Shown: positions 41,682 to 50,414, counted from the stretch's first letter. The stretch: 64,000 bases of DNA from Mucilaginibacter oryzae (GCF_003148845.1 NZ_QGHA01000001.1:868001-932000); one strand, 5' to 3'. Notes: generated from the sequence alone by a model not told the origin. Program-made: numbers and translations.

Positions 41682-42437
41682 ATGTATATTATAGACATGT
41701 TTGATAAGATAAATTTGTCTTTATTGTTTTCAACGTTAACCGGAATTCTCGCAATTCTTACAGGTATAGTTGCATGGAATGACAAAAATAAAGACGACCA
41801 AAAGACTATTGAATTTCAGCAAAAGACTATTGAGCTTCAACGAAAAATTAATGAAGCGACAGATAAAAGTCTCAGAAAGACAGAAGAGCTCTCAATACAA
41901 TATCAAAAAAATGCCGAGCTACAAAAAGAACTCAATAATTATGTGACTGGTGGTGATTCAAAGCCTACGATTATCATTCGATGCATTAAGAGGACTTTTG
42001 AATCAATAGGTGAAAGTTACCAGATAAACGTAGATATAGAAAATAGAGGAAAATACCCTTTACAAAGTGTATTTTGCACGGTTAATGATGTTAGTTGTGC
42101 TGAGACTCAAAAGTATGTTAGGCAAATTCGCACTTTAGGAGGGTGGATAGGAAATCGCGAGGCATTAAAAGAAGGAGAAATACCAGACGTTGAATTTAGC
42201 AGCAATATCGGCTCCCTCGCTCCAAAATCCCCCTATCCAATATTTACTGGCGTTTATAATGCCCATTATTCCAAGATGGATCCTGGGTTTAATATTAAGG
42301 TTCGTTGGAATAACGGAGATGTTGTTTATTATTTTCACGGAAAGATTGTTGACGAAAAACTGAAAGATGAAGGGACAAGCGAGATGGTCTTTAATGGAAA
42401 TGTAATGCCTTTAGAAAACATTGTAATTGGCCAATAA
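41682..42437 (+). CDS. Membrane-anchored coiled-coil protein, unknown
   Basis: The 251-residue protein has one N-terminal membrane helix (about residues 12-32) followed by a coiled coil rich in Gln, Lys and Glu (about 36-85, with repeated QQKTIELQRKINEA-type heptads). A C-terminal beta domain follows (about 95-250: INVDIENRGKYPLQSVFCTV and FNIKVRWNNGDVVYYF). I recognise no family. It follows the AbiGi-like remnant by 24 bases, so it may have been a partner in a lost defence module. Confidence 0.5.
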   Translation: MYIIDMFDKINLSLLFSTLTGILAILTGIVAWNDKNKDDQKTIEFQQKTIELQRKINEATDKSLRKTEELSIQYQKNAELQKELNNYVTGGDSKPTIIIRCIKRTFESIGESYQINVDIENRGKYPLQSVFCTVNDVSCAETQKYVRQIRTLGGWIGNREALKEGEIPDVEFSSNIGSLAPKSPYPIFTGVYNAHYSKMDPGFNIKVRWNNGDVVYYFHGKIVDEKLKDEGTSEMVFNGNVMPLENIVIGQ

Positions 42438-42494
42438 CAACATTCTTAATTATAAGCTATCATATTTTTCCAAGTGCTTTTAAATCTTGAAAAA

Positions 42495-42564
42495 GGTTCG
42501 ATTTTAGTCCTGCTCCTGCTCCCGCTACCAACACACTCAGCCCCAACAGGACTAATGTCGAACC
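42495..42564. repeat. 18-bp inverted repeat at the integrase truncation point
   Basis: GGTTCGATTTTAGTCCTG (42495-42512) and the complement of GGTTCGACATTAGTCCTG (42547-42564) match at 16 of 18 bases. The spacer contains CCCGCTACCA, like a tRNA 3' end. The integrase stop codon lies in the right arm. Confidence 0.6.
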
Positions 42565-43559
42565 GCTTGATGGATTCGAAGTGTTCCTGCGTACTTTCTG
42601 ATAAGCGGAACAGCAATATCAGGTATATTGATGCTCATAAACGCCTCATCCTCGCGACGTGTCATGGTTTTTTTTCTGTTGTATTCAAGGCGTTGCCTGC
42701 TTAAAAGAAACGATGCGGGTGGAAGTCGAAACAAATCTGCCGCGTTCATTCCACATAGATAAAAACTTAACATGGCCAAATCCCTTGCTAATTCCATTCT
42801 GGAATTTATCGGAACTTCACAATTCATAATTTTTCTGACCTGTTTTATATTAAGCTTGGGTTTGGTGTTCTTAGCCGGTTTCCCGATTTTATATTTAGAG
42901 AATGGATTGTGTTTAACGATGATAACTTCCATGTCTTCATCATTATAAAAATCACAAACATTATTGAATAAGATCCTGAGGTCCCGCATGTGATTATGCA
43001 GCCCTGCTTTTTGCAACCCTTTAACTTTACGGGTAATGGGCCTTTGGAATTGATCAAGTCTTATCATAGTTCTCGGTGACTTTAAGTAAGCTTCGTATTC
43101 CACCAGGAAAGCTGCCCGGATTCTTGTGATAGGAACCTGTTCCGTTTTAAAATAGTCGACCAAACTATTTACGACTCTTTTCATATCATTCGCGCTTGCG
43201 CCCCGATCCTGGTTTTCCAGGTGCTTGATCTGCTCCCTTCCAAACTCGACAATGTTGATGTCGTCCGCATTGATCTGGCCGCCGCTTTGTAAGTAATGTG
43301 CTAAAGTTTTGCAATTGTAGAACGATAGCTTTGTGCCCAACTCACTTATTTTATCACGATAGTCTTTAAGAATGGGGTGGAGCAGATCAAGTATAAAGTG
43401 ATCCTTAATTTTGAAGTCCTTCCGGATCTGTTTTGAACCTACAAAATGCTGGGTGTCGATGTAGGTGCTTTTTCTGTTGTGGGTAACCCTGATCTTAACA
43501 TTCCAGGTGCCATCTTCTTTTTTGTGGTGAGGCAATACCACTTCCCTTACGGTAGCCAT
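42552..43559 (-). CDS. Tyrosine integrase, C-terminally truncated
   Basis: The 335-residue protein has the SAM-like N-terminal arm-binding and core-binding domains of Bacteroidetes integrases (VREVVLPHHKKEDGTWNVKI, TRIRAAFLVEYEAYL) and the first part of the catalytic domain (LAMLSFYLCGMNAADLFRLP). Family members usually have about 400-420 residues. The HxxR box, the late His and the nucleophilic Tyr are missing here, because the frame ends AGTLRIHQAVRH inside an inverted repeat. It lies about 190 bases from tRNA-Phe and would have catalysed island entry, but it can no longer cleave DNA. Confidence 0.88.
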   Translation of the reverse strand: MATVREVVLPHHKKEDGTWNVKIRVTHNRKSTYIDTQHFVGSKQIRKDFKIKDHFILDLLHPILKDYRDKISELGTKLSFYNCKTLAHYLQSGGQINADDINIVEFGREQIKHLENQDRGASANDMKRVVNSLVDYFKTEQVPITRIRAAFLVEYEAYLKSPRTMIRLDQFQRPITRKVKGLQKAGLHNHMRDLRILFNNVCDFYNDEDMEVIIVKHNPFSKYKIGKPAKNTKPKLNIKQVRKIMNCEVPINSRMELARDLAMLSFYLCGMNAADLFRLPPASFLLSRQRLEYNRKKTMTRREDEAFMSINIPDIAVPLIRKYAGTLRIHQAVRH

Positions 43560-43704
43560 CTTTAAAATTTAGTGGCCGAAATTTTACGTTGTAAAACATT
43601 TGTAAAACATTTTCGGCGAATTCAACAAAAAAACCTGTTAAACTGCTAAATCCCTTGATCAAGCAACATAGAAAAGTCGAAAGAGAAAATGTGCCTTTAA
43701 ACGC

Positions 43705-43741
43705 AAAAAAGGCCATTTTCTTATCGAAAATGACCTTTTTT
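43705..43741 (-). terminator. Hairpin between tRNA-Phe and the integrase
   Basis: AAAAAAGGCCATTTTC pairs with GAAAATGACCTTTTTT with one mismatch. It ends tRNA-Phe transcription and is nearly the same as the hairpin at 22648-22682. Confidence 0.85.
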
Positions 43742-43745
43742 GAAC

Positions 43746-43796
43746 TTGTGGTACCAACTGGGATCGAACCAGTGACACAAGGATTTTCAGTCCTTT
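43746..43796 (-). repeat. Right attachment site inside tRNA-Phe
   Basis: These 51 bases are identical to 23725-23775. They cover the tRNA-Phe 3' part together with three flanking bases, and form the right border of the island, rebuilding the intact tRNA. Confidence 0.9.
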
Positions 43797-43821
43797 GCTC
43801 TACCATCTGAGCTATGGTACC
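43749..43821 (-). tRNA. tRNA-Phe (GAA)
   Basis: The 73-nt gene folds fully: acceptor GGTACCA/TGGTACC, D arm GCTC/GAGC, anticodon stem AAGGA/TCCTT with loop CTGAAAA (anticodon GAA), and T arm ACTGG/CCAGT with loop TTCGATC. CCA is not encoded. It is intact and is the integration target of the island. Confidence 0.97.
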
Positions 43822-43997
43822 AAACCGTTCCCGTGATTGGGGAGTGCAAATGTAGTGTCTTTTTTTATGTTTGAAAATTTTTTTTGAAAAAAGATGTGAT
43901 TATTTGCCGTTTTTGAAATAACTATTCAGGAAATCAGTTACTTAATTTTCAAATATTTTTTCAATCTCAAAACATTTCGGGCTTTGAACAATTCATT

Positions 43998-44005
43998 TAA
44001 CTTTG
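43998..44005 (+). promoter_or_regulatory. -7 element within a CTTTGAACAA direct repeat
   Basis: TAACTTTG matches TAnnTTTG and lies 22 bases before the start codon. CTTTGAACAA occurs at 43982-43991 and again at 44001-44010, so the element is part of a 19-bp-spaced direct repeat. Confidence 0.5.
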
Positions 44006-44027
44006 AACAAGTTACTATGCACGCATA

Positions 44028-45329
44028 ATGATTGCACAATTTATATTCATCATCGTACTTGCCGCAGCCGTTTACCTTTTTAGTAAAAACGTTGCTAAAA
44101 TCCGGCGCAACATTCTGTTGGGCAGGGATGTAAACCGAAGTGATCAGCCCGCTTTACGGTGGAAAGTGATGGCAAAAGTTGCCCTGGGGCAAACAAAAAT
44201 GACCAAACGCCCGGTAGCCGCCGTAATGCATTTCTTTATTTACGTAGGTTTTATTATCATCAACCTCGAGGTGCTCGAAATTATGATAGATGGCATTTTC
44301 GGCTCGCACCGCATCTTTTCAAATCCGCTGGGTGGGTTGTATGGTTTTTTAATCGGCGCTTTTGAGGTGTTGGCGGTATTGGTACTTGTAGCCTGTGTTG
44401 TTTTTTTGTGCAGACGTAATCTGATTCGTTTAAAAAGGTTTTCGGGTACCGAGATGACCCAATGGCCCAAATCCGACGCTAATTATATCCTCATTACCGA
44501 GGTACTGCTCATGACGGCCTTCCTCACCATGAATGCTGCCGACTATAAGCTGCAATTGCTGCATTTTGAGCATTATGTTAAAGCGGGAAGTTTCCCGGTT
44601 AGCTCGCTGCTTGCACCGGTGCTGCCAAATAATGCTTCGGCATTGGTAATTGTTGAGCGTGTTTGCTGGTGGTTCCATATTATCGGTATTTTGTGTTTTT
44701 TAAATTACCTGCCTTATTCCAAACACTTTCATATCCTGCTGGCATTTCCAAATACTTACTATTCCAACCTGAATCCTAAGGGTAAGTTAACCAATATGGC
44801 ATCTGTAACCACCGAAGTTAAGGCAATGCTTGATCCTTCCTTCGTGCCCGAAACAACCGGCGAACCGGGCAGGTTTGGGGCAAAGGATGTAACCGACCTT
44901 ACCTGGAAGAACCTGATGGAAGCTTATACCTGTACCGAGTGCGGCAGGTGTACTTCGGTTTGCCCGGCAAATATTACAGGCAAGCTGCTATCGCCCCGCA
45001 AAATTATGATGGATACCCGCGACAGGATCACCGAGGTAGGGAATAATATCGATAAACATGGTAAAGATTACCATGACGGTAAAGCGTTGCTTGGTGATTA
45101 CATCAGCCGTGAAGAGATCTGGGCCTGCACTACCTGTAACGCCTGTACCGAGGCCTGCCCTGTAAATATTAACCCCCTGGAAATCATTACCGAATTGCGC
45201 CGATACGCGGTAATGGAAGAATCGCAGGCCCCGGCAAGCCTTAACAACATGTTTGGCAACATAGAGAACAACGGAGCGCCCTGGAAATATAGCCAGGCCG
45301 ACAGGTTTAACTGGGCGAGCGAACAGTAA
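44028..45329 (+). CDS. Membrane Fe-S oxidoreductase subunit (HdrC/GlcF-like)
   Basis: The 433-residue protein has about five N-terminal membrane helices (residues about 1-235). A cytoplasmic domain follows with two [4Fe-4S] motifs: CTECGRCTSVCPANITG and CTTCNACTEACPVNI. It passes electrons between the quinone pool and a soluble partner. The next gene encodes the CCG-domain partner, so the two form one complex. This pair is conserved in Bacteroidetes. The physiological donor is unknown. Confidence 0.88.
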   Translation: MIAQFIFIIVLAAAVYLFSKNVAKIRRNILLGRDVNRSDQPALRWKVMAKVALGQTKMTKRPVAAVMHFFIYVGFIIINLEVLEIMIDGIFGSHRIFSNPLGGLYGFLIGAFEVLAVLVLVACVVFLCRRNLIRLKRFSGTEMTQWPKSDANYILITEVLLMTAFLTMNAADYKLQLLHFEHYVKAGSFPVSSLLAPVLPNNASALVIVERVCWWFHIIGILCFLNYLPYSKHFHILLAFPNTYYSNLNPKGKLTNMASVTTEVKAMLDPSFVPETTGEPGRFGAKDVTDLTWKNLMEAYTCTECGRCTSVCPANITGKLLSPRKIMMDTRDRITEVGNNIDKHGKDYHDGKALLGDYISREEIWACTTCNACTEACPVNINPLEIITELRRYAVMEESQAPASLNNMFGNIENNGAPWKYSQADRFNWASEQ

Positions 45330-45389
45330 GTAGCGGCAGTGGCACTAATCAGTTGGCAGTTTGCTTTGTTTTTTAATTAAAAATCCGAA

Positions 45390-46193
45390 ATGGAAAATCC
45401 GAAATCCGAAATAAAGATCCCTACCATGGCCGAAATGGCCGCCGAGGGCAAAGAACCCGAAATTTTGTTTTGGGTGGGATGTGCAGGCAGTTTTGACGAG
45501 CGGGCGCGAAAAATAACACGCGATATCTGTAAAATTCTGCATCATGTTGGCATCAGCTACGCGGTGCTGGGCACTGAAGAAGGTTGTACCGGCGATCCGG
45601 CTAAACGCGCCGGTAACGAATTTTTATTTCAGATGCAGGCCATGATGACCATCCAGCTGCTGGATGGTTACAATATCAAAAAGATTGTAACCGGCTGTCC
45701 GCATTGTTTCAATACCATCAAAAACGAGTATCCCGGTTTAGGCGGTAATTACGAAGTGATTCACCATACGCAGCTCATTCAGCAATTAATAAACGACGGC
45801 AAGCTTAAAGCCGAAGGTGGTGAAAGTTTTAAAGGCAAACGTATCACCTATCATGATCCATGCTATTTAGGCAGGGGAAATAACGTTTATGAGGCTCCAC
45901 GCGCCGCGTTAGAATTTTTGGATACTGAACTAATAGAAATGAAGCGCTGCAAATCAAACGGTTTATGTTGTGGTGCCGGCGGGGCGCAGATGTTTAAAGA
46001 GCCCGAGCCAGGCAAAAAGGATATCAACATGGAACGGGTTGCCGATGTAATTGAGGCCAAAGCCCAAGTGGTTGCTGCCGCCTGCCCTTTTTGTATGACA
46101 ATGCTTACCGATGGCATAAAGCACCAGGATAAACAGCAGGAAATACAGGTGCTGGATATTGCCGAGATCACGGTTAAAGCTAATGGCTTATAA
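45390..46193 (+). CDS. CCG-domain Fe-S oxidoreductase subunit (HdrB/GlpC-like)
   Basis: The 267-residue soluble protein has two cysteine-rich CCG domains. Key motifs are FWVGCAGSFD, TGCPHCFNTIKNEYP, YHDPCYLGRGNNVYEAPR and CKSNGLCCGAGGAQMF, then AACPFCMTML. In HdrB such domains bind a non-cubane Fe-S cluster. It works with the preceding membrane subunit (61 bases upstream). Its start codon and the first residues MENPKSEIKIP lie in an AAATCCGAAAT-type repeat, so the N-terminal dozen residues may be repeat-derived. Confidence 0.9.
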   Translation: MENPKSEIKIPTMAEMAAEGKEPEILFWVGCAGSFDERARKITRDICKILHHVGISYAVLGTEEGCTGDPAKRAGNEFLFQMQAMMTIQLLDGYNIKKIVTGCPHCFNTIKNEYPGLGGNYEVIHHTQLIQQLINDGKLKAEGGESFKGKRITYHDPCYLGRGNNVYEAPRAALEFLDTELIEMKRCKSNGLCCGAGGAQMFKEPEPGKKDINMERVADVIEAKAQVVAAACPFCMTMLTDGIKHQDKQQEIQVLDIAEITVKANGL

Positions 46194-46670
46194 GCCTTTC
46201 ATTCTAAAATAATTAAAAGCGCTTTTCAGGCTGTCAAACCGGGCGGGGGGCATATTATGCACCGGTAAATTGAGCGAGGTAGCCATCGAATCGAGATCTC
46301 CCTCGGGGTCTTCATAGGTTTGTACAATGATATCGTCGGCGCGGGTATTTAATCTGATGGTGCCCAGCGTGTCACTGGGCAGGTATTCAATGCCGGTTAA
46401 ACGGCCCAGATGGAGCGAAAAATATTCCTGTTTACCCTGTTGATAAGTTTTTCGGATACGGAGAAAATAATCGTTGGTCAGGGTGATCTCCCACTTTTTG
46501 AGGCTGAGATCAGTACCGGGCGTAAACGATGTGTTTAGACATTTATTGCTCCAGTTCAGCCATTCCTGTTCGCTCATTTCGGCTTTAAAACCGTAATTTA
46601 GCGCACTAAAAGCAATAATCGATGTGATGAACATGGTTTTCCCGGTGGCCGGAATAATTGATGTTTTCAT
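46188..46670 (-). CDS. Hypothetical secreted protein
   Basis: With the ATG at 46670 the product is 160 residues. Longer frames overlap the divergent gene at 46717. The N-terminus has a hydrophobic segment (TMFITSIIAFSALNYGF), probably a signal or anchor. The rest is soluble with a WEITLTNDYFLRIRKTYQQG beta core. I recognise no family. Its stop overlaps the stop of the Fe-S subunit by six bases on the opposite strand. Confidence 0.5.
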   Translation of the reverse strand: MKTSIIPATGKTMFITSIIAFSALNYGFKAEMSEQEWLNWSNKCLNTSFTPGTDLSLKKWEITLTNDYFLRIRKTYQQGKQEYFSLHLGRLTGIEYLPSDTLGTIRLNTRADDIIVQTYEDPEGDLDSMATSLNLPVHNMPPARFDSLKSAFNYFRMKGL

Positions 46671-46716
46671 GACAGCTTTCTTATAACCCGAAGTTAATAA
46701 ATTCATATTTTTGAAA

Positions 46717-47202
46717 ATGATTTTTTCTCCACAGTCAAGAGTTTGGATATACCAGTCGGACAGGAAGTTAACCGATGCCGAGGTAGCCGCCATACAACCC
46801 GAACTGGATAAGTTCACAGCCGGATGGACGGCACACAATAACCTGCTGAAGGCTAAAGGTGAAATACGTTACAATCGTTTTTTTGTTTTAATAGTTGATG
46901 AAAGCCAGGCCGGTGCCAGTGGCTGCTCTATTGATAAGTCGGTTCATTTTATGCAGCAGGTTCAGCAGCACCTGGGGATTAATTTGTTCGACAGGTTTAA
47001 CCTGGCCTACCGCGAAGGCAATGAAGTACTCTCATTGCCGCGTGATGGGTTTGAAGAGCTGCTGAAAAATGGCAGTATCAATAAGGACACCATTGTGTAC
47101 AATAACCTGGTGCAAAACCTTGCCGAACTGGAAAGCAAATGGGAAGTGCCTTTTAAGGATAGCTGGCATATCCAGCTGTTTAGGGATGTAGTAACAGCCT
47201 GA
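46717..47202 (+). CDS. Conserved Bacteroidetes protein labelled ABC transporter ATPase in databases
   Basis: From the ATG at 46717 the product is 161 residues. An in-frame TTG at 46711 is part of a TATTTTTG promoter-like element. The text SPQSRVWIYQSDRKLTDAE and GCSIDKSVHFMQQVQ is highly conserved across Bacteroidetes. Although such proteins are often called ATPases, no Walker A motif is present, so the label is probably wrong and the function is unknown. The transcript is probably very short-leadered. Confidence 0.8.
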   Translation: MIFSPQSRVWIYQSDRKLTDAEVAAIQPELDKFTAGWTAHNNLLKAKGEIRYNRFFVLIVDESQAGASGCSIDKSVHFMQQVQQHLGINLFDRFNLAYREGNEVLSLPRDGFEELLKNGSINKDTIVYNNLVQNLAELESKWEVPFKDSWHIQLFRDVVTA

Positions 47203-47304
47203 GCAGGAGGTTAAAGCACCGAAAGGGGAAATTACACAAATCCGTGGTATGGATAAGTGTAACTTGTGAAGATAGATATCCCCTGTGTTTCGGATACAAA
47301 TCGT

Positions 47305-47439
47305 TTACTTCTTTTTTACCGGAGTAACAATAGGTTTTACAACATCTTTTTTGCCCGACTGGTAATCGGAAGGCGCTTTTTTACTGCCTTCTGCTGCTGG
47401 TTTCTTTTTCTCTTTGGTAGCATGTTTTTCTTTGCTCAT
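47305..47439 (-). CDS. Short lysine-rich basic protein
   Basis: A 44-residue frame begins MSKEKHATKEKKKPAAEGSK and ends PIVTPVKKK. It is a quarter or more lysine and has no hydrophobic segment. Very similar short basic proteins are common in Bacteroidetes, where the function is unknown (nucleic-acid binding is a guess). The start has A-rich upstream sequence typical of the phylum. Confidence 0.6.
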   Translation of the reverse strand: MSKEKHATKEKKKPAAEGSKKAPSDYQSGKKDVVKPIVTPVKKK

Positions 47440-47696
47440 GATTTTTAAATTATTGTTTGATTAAATTGAACATTAATGATATTTGCAGTAATCGGATAGG
47501 TAATAAGGGGTGTTTCGCCGGAGTTTTGTAATGCCGGGCTTTGAGCGGTTAAGCGGAGCCCTTAATTTAAAATGTGTACTTAGTACATATTATTAAGGGT
47601 TTTGGATAAATGTACGCTTTTTTAACCGGGCATCCTTATTAATACAAAATTTATATTCTATGCGTAATTAAAATAGGCTGGTTCCGGTCAAATTAT

Positions 47697-47704
47697 TACC
47701 TTTG
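47697..47704 (+). promoter_or_regulatory. -7 promoter element
   Basis: TACCTTTG matches TAnnTTTG exactly, 57 bases before the start at 47762. Confidence 0.5.
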
Positions 47705-47761
47705 ACACAATTTTTGATAAGAATTATTTATTACAGATACTTAATAACAATAAGCTAAAAC

Positions 47762-48160
47762 ATGAAAGGCTTCATTTCAACCAAAACTTACGGATTTTTA
47801 AACTACGTTGTAGCCCTGTTAATGATTTCATCGCTGTGGACTTTTGGTACACTGAAAGTTGGCGGCGCCGCTTTGTTCCTGCCTTTACTGATGGGCTGGC
47901 TGCAACTGATCCAGGCTATTTTCGCTAAAAACGAAATGGGCTTTATCAAACAATTCCCGATGGTAATGCACAACGTTGGTGATGTAATTATGGGCTCGTT
48001 CCTGTTTTGCTCGCCATGGGTTTATGGTTTCCATGATAAAATGGTTGCCCCGCAACTAATTTTCGGCGCATACCTGGTATTGGTAGGTTGCTTTACCAAA
48101 GGTTCGCCTTTTATCAATCCTCAACATGAAGAGGATTTTGGTGTAAGCCACAACGCTTAA
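47762..48160 (+). CDS. SPW-repeat-like small membrane protein
   Basis: The 132-residue protein has four hydrophobic segments (about residues 11-30, 35-53, 68-86 and 94-112). The SSLWTFG and CSPWVYGF pair corresponds to the repeated Ser-Pro-Trp motif of SPW-family membrane proteins. The function is unknown. The gene stands alone with its own -7 element and a shared terminator. Confidence 0.75.
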   Translation: MKGFISTKTYGFLNYVVALLMISSLWTFGTLKVGGAALFLPLLMGWLQLIQAIFAKNEMGFIKQFPMVMHNVGDVIMGSFLFCSPWVYGFHDKMVAPQLIFGAYLVLVGCFTKGSPFINPQHEEDFGVSHNA

Positions 48161-48180
48161 TTACCGGTAGTAAAATAAAA

Positions 48181-48216
48181 CAGAAAGAGGCGCCCTGCAC
48201 GGAGCGCCTCTTTCTG
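48181..48216. terminator. Bidirectional terminator
   Basis: CAGAAAGAGGCGC and GCGCCTCTTTCTG pair perfectly around a 10-base loop, between convergent genes. Confidence 0.85.
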
Positions 48217-48217
48217 T

Positions 48218-48904
48218 TTACATCCCCTCTGCTTTCGCCTGCTCTTCTTCACGTTGGTTACGCATAATTTTGGTAAAACCACGATGGTTGTTCCCTTCGT
48301 CAAGCAACGGGAAAACAAGCCCGCTTCCCCAAAAGCGGCTTTTATTTTTCCTTACATGGTAGCGTTCATCAACCGCGCGGCCTTCGCTCAGCGCTTTTTT
48401 TAATTCAAGGTCAGGCTTGCCTTCTGCTATATCTTCGTCGGTAAAAAATATCCGTGCGTTTAAACCTAAAACTTCTGGTTCGGTATAGCCTAACAATTTT
48501 TGCGCGCCTGTATTCCAGCTGTTAATATCACCGTTTTTGTTGGTGGTTATCACCGCATAATCTTCCAGGCTATCCAGCACCTGCCTGAAAAACTCTTCAC
48601 TCATCCTAAAATAGGTGTCATTAAAAATATCAGCTTCGGTTATGCTATGGTCAAACGTATGGTATTCGATATAAACATTGGCGCCGTCAACACCGCATGC
48701 AAGCTGCATTGGTTCGCGGGTAATGTGGTAAAACGTTTCAAAATTCGGCGGTAATTTATCCAGATCTGGCTTTTGTTTAACAGGTGTCAGGGTAATATCA
48801 ACCGTATCGGCGGTTAATTGGTTTATGCCGGTATTAACCAGCATATAATTGTACCCCTTTTCAATAAGGTCGCCAAGCAGTTGAGAAGTTAGCGGTGTGC
48901 GCAT
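48218..48904 (-). CDS. PAS-domain protein without a visible output domain
   Basis: The 228-residue cytoplasmic protein has an N-terminal part of unknown fold (about residues 1-105). One PAS/PAC domain follows (about 108-225: YAVITTNKNGDINSWNTGAQ and LLGYTEPEVLGLNARIFF, ending KIMRNQREEEQAKAEG). It has no kinase, cyclase or HTH domain, so it probably senses a ligand or redox signal and acts through a partner. Confidence 0.8.
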   Translation of the reverse strand: MRTPLTSQLLGDLIEKGYNYMLVNTGINQLTADTVDITLTPVKQKPDLDKLPPNFETFYHITREPMQLACGVDGANVYIEYHTFDHSITEADIFNDTYFRMSEEFFRQVLDSLEDYAVITTNKNGDINSWNTGAQKLLGYTEPEVLGLNARIFFTDEDIAEGKPDLELKKALSEGRAVDERYHVRKNKSRFWGSGLVFPLLDEGNNHRGFTKIMRNQREEEQAKAEGM

Positions 48905-48982
48905 AGGTATTATAGTTTGTAAGGTTAAATACCAATCAGCACAAAAATGACACCAGTTGTAAACACAGGCGAAAATCCGGGT

Positions 48983-50275
48983 TTAAAATACCTCATTTAA
49001 ACCTAAAAAGAAACCGCTTGAGCCATAGGTTCCCCTGCCGTAGTCAATGCATAAATTTGATCGGGTGTATTTATTAAACAACAGCCGCAAGCCCGCACCT
49101 CCGCCCGGCTCCCAGTGCCTGAACAACTTAATGCGCTGTTGGTTGTTGGCTGTTTCGGCATTGATAAATGCCACCCCGCTAAGTAGTTTATTGGCAGTAA
49201 GCGGAAAACGGTATTCGGCCTCGTTGTAAACAAACGACATGCCTTTAAAACGCCCGATAATGAAAGCCCGGCCAATGCGCCCGTAAGCATCGCTGCCGGT
49301 TCCGGGAAGCTCGAGGTATGGGAGCGCGCCGCTGATCAGGTAGTTAGACCAGTGCCAAATGGCAAACACGTGTTCGGGGTTGGTTTTTGAAAGGCTCCAG
49401 TATTTTCTGAACTCTAACTTAACCTGCATGGCATCGCGGTTGCTGCCCAGCCAGGTTTGGTTGCTGCGGAAAACAATATCTGCATAAATGCCCCTAAATG
49501 CGCGGTTAGGCTGATCGCGGGTATTGAACTGGAAGTTAAACAGCAGGCCATTAGCCTGGTAAGATGTAATAGGGAAACCATTGCGGATGCTGTAACGGTA
49601 GTTATGCGTTTTACTAATGGGGATGTCTTTACGGTCGTCATCAATATGGCTATAGTAATTAAAGCTCAGCCCCGCGCCAACATAAATACTGTTGGCCAGT
49701 TTGCGGTAAATGCGTTCGTTGGCTTTAATGTATACATAGCGGATGGGAAAGGCATCGGGGTTGTTTTCGAAATGGGTATTGTTCATGAAAAAATTCCCTT
49801 CGCCAAAGCTGCGCTTGCCTGTGCCGAGGCCATTATCCATGGCAACGGTTTTACCTATCTGCACGGTGCCCTGCAGGTTCCATTTGTTTTGAGCAGAGAA
49901 AGCGTTTTGCTTAAACTCAAAGGTCGAAAGTCCGCCGGTTGACAAGTAAAACCCTGCATTGATAACCGATAGGGTGGTAGTTGCCGGATCGCCAAAATAC
50001 TTACCCCCCGAAGAAATTACCCCGGCAGCGAAGCCCACACTTGGATTATAAGCCGCGGATGGCAATACCGACCAGAAAGTACGGTTTTGAACCGGCACGG
50101 AGGGGTTGGCGGGTTTACTGCTTTTACCGCTAAATATGGATGCAAGTATGGTGTTGGCATCTAATTGAGATTTCAGCGAATCGGCGGGATCGGCCAAGGT
50201 TTGGGCAAAGGCATTATAACCGCATAACGATGCGAACAAAAGGGAGATTATAAGCCGGTAAACAGCGGGAGCCAA
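48983..50275 (-). CDS. BamA/TamA-family outer-membrane beta-barrel (surface antigen)
   Basis: The 430-residue protein has a signal peptide (about residues 1-25, ending AFAQ). A C-terminal beta-barrel of the D15/Omp85 type shows repeated aromatic-ended strands: RGIYADIVFRSNQTW, FSYVYNEAEYRFPLTANKL and GRGTYGSSGFFLGLNEVF with the terminal Phe. No POTRA domains are evident, so it is a short member. Its function is unknown. Confidence 0.82.
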   Translation of the reverse strand: MAPAVYRLIISLLFASLCGYNAFAQTLADPADSLKSQLDANTILASIFSGKSSKPANPSVPVQNRTFWSVLPSAAYNPSVGFAAGVISSGGKYFGDPATTTLSVINAGFYLSTGGLSTFEFKQNAFSAQNKWNLQGTVQIGKTVAMDNGLGTGKRSFGEGNFFMNNTHFENNPDAFPIRYVYIKANERIYRKLANSIYVGAGLSFNYYSHIDDDRKDIPISKTHNYRYSIRNGFPITSYQANGLLFNFQFNTRDQPNRAFRGIYADIVFRSNQTWLGSNRDAMQVKLEFRKYWSLSKTNPEHVFAIWHWSNYLISGALPYLELPGTGSDAYGRIGRAFIIGRFKGMSFVYNEAEYRFPLTANKLLSGVAFINAETANNQQRIKLFRHWEPGGGAGLRLLFNKYTRSNLCIDYGRGTYGSSGFFLGLNEVF

Positions 50276-50345
50276 TCAGCAATAGTTTATAATGTTACAG
50301 CTAATATAGTATTATATCATCCGAATGTAAAAAATTTATTACAAA

Positions 50346-50380
50346 ATAAAAGGTGCCACCCATATAGGCGCACCTTTATT
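50346..50380 (-). terminator. Terminator after the 50415-51074 gene
   Basis: AAAGGTGC pairs with GCACCTTT. The minus strand continues into TTTTATTTT. Confidence 0.75.
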
Positions 50381-50414
50381 AAAGAGCCTACTCAACGGCT
50401 CCCGCAGATGCAAA

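Noticed and set aside
43495..43806. Minus-strand frame across tRNA-Phe
   Set aside because: It translates the tRNA and integrase start and is a chance frame.
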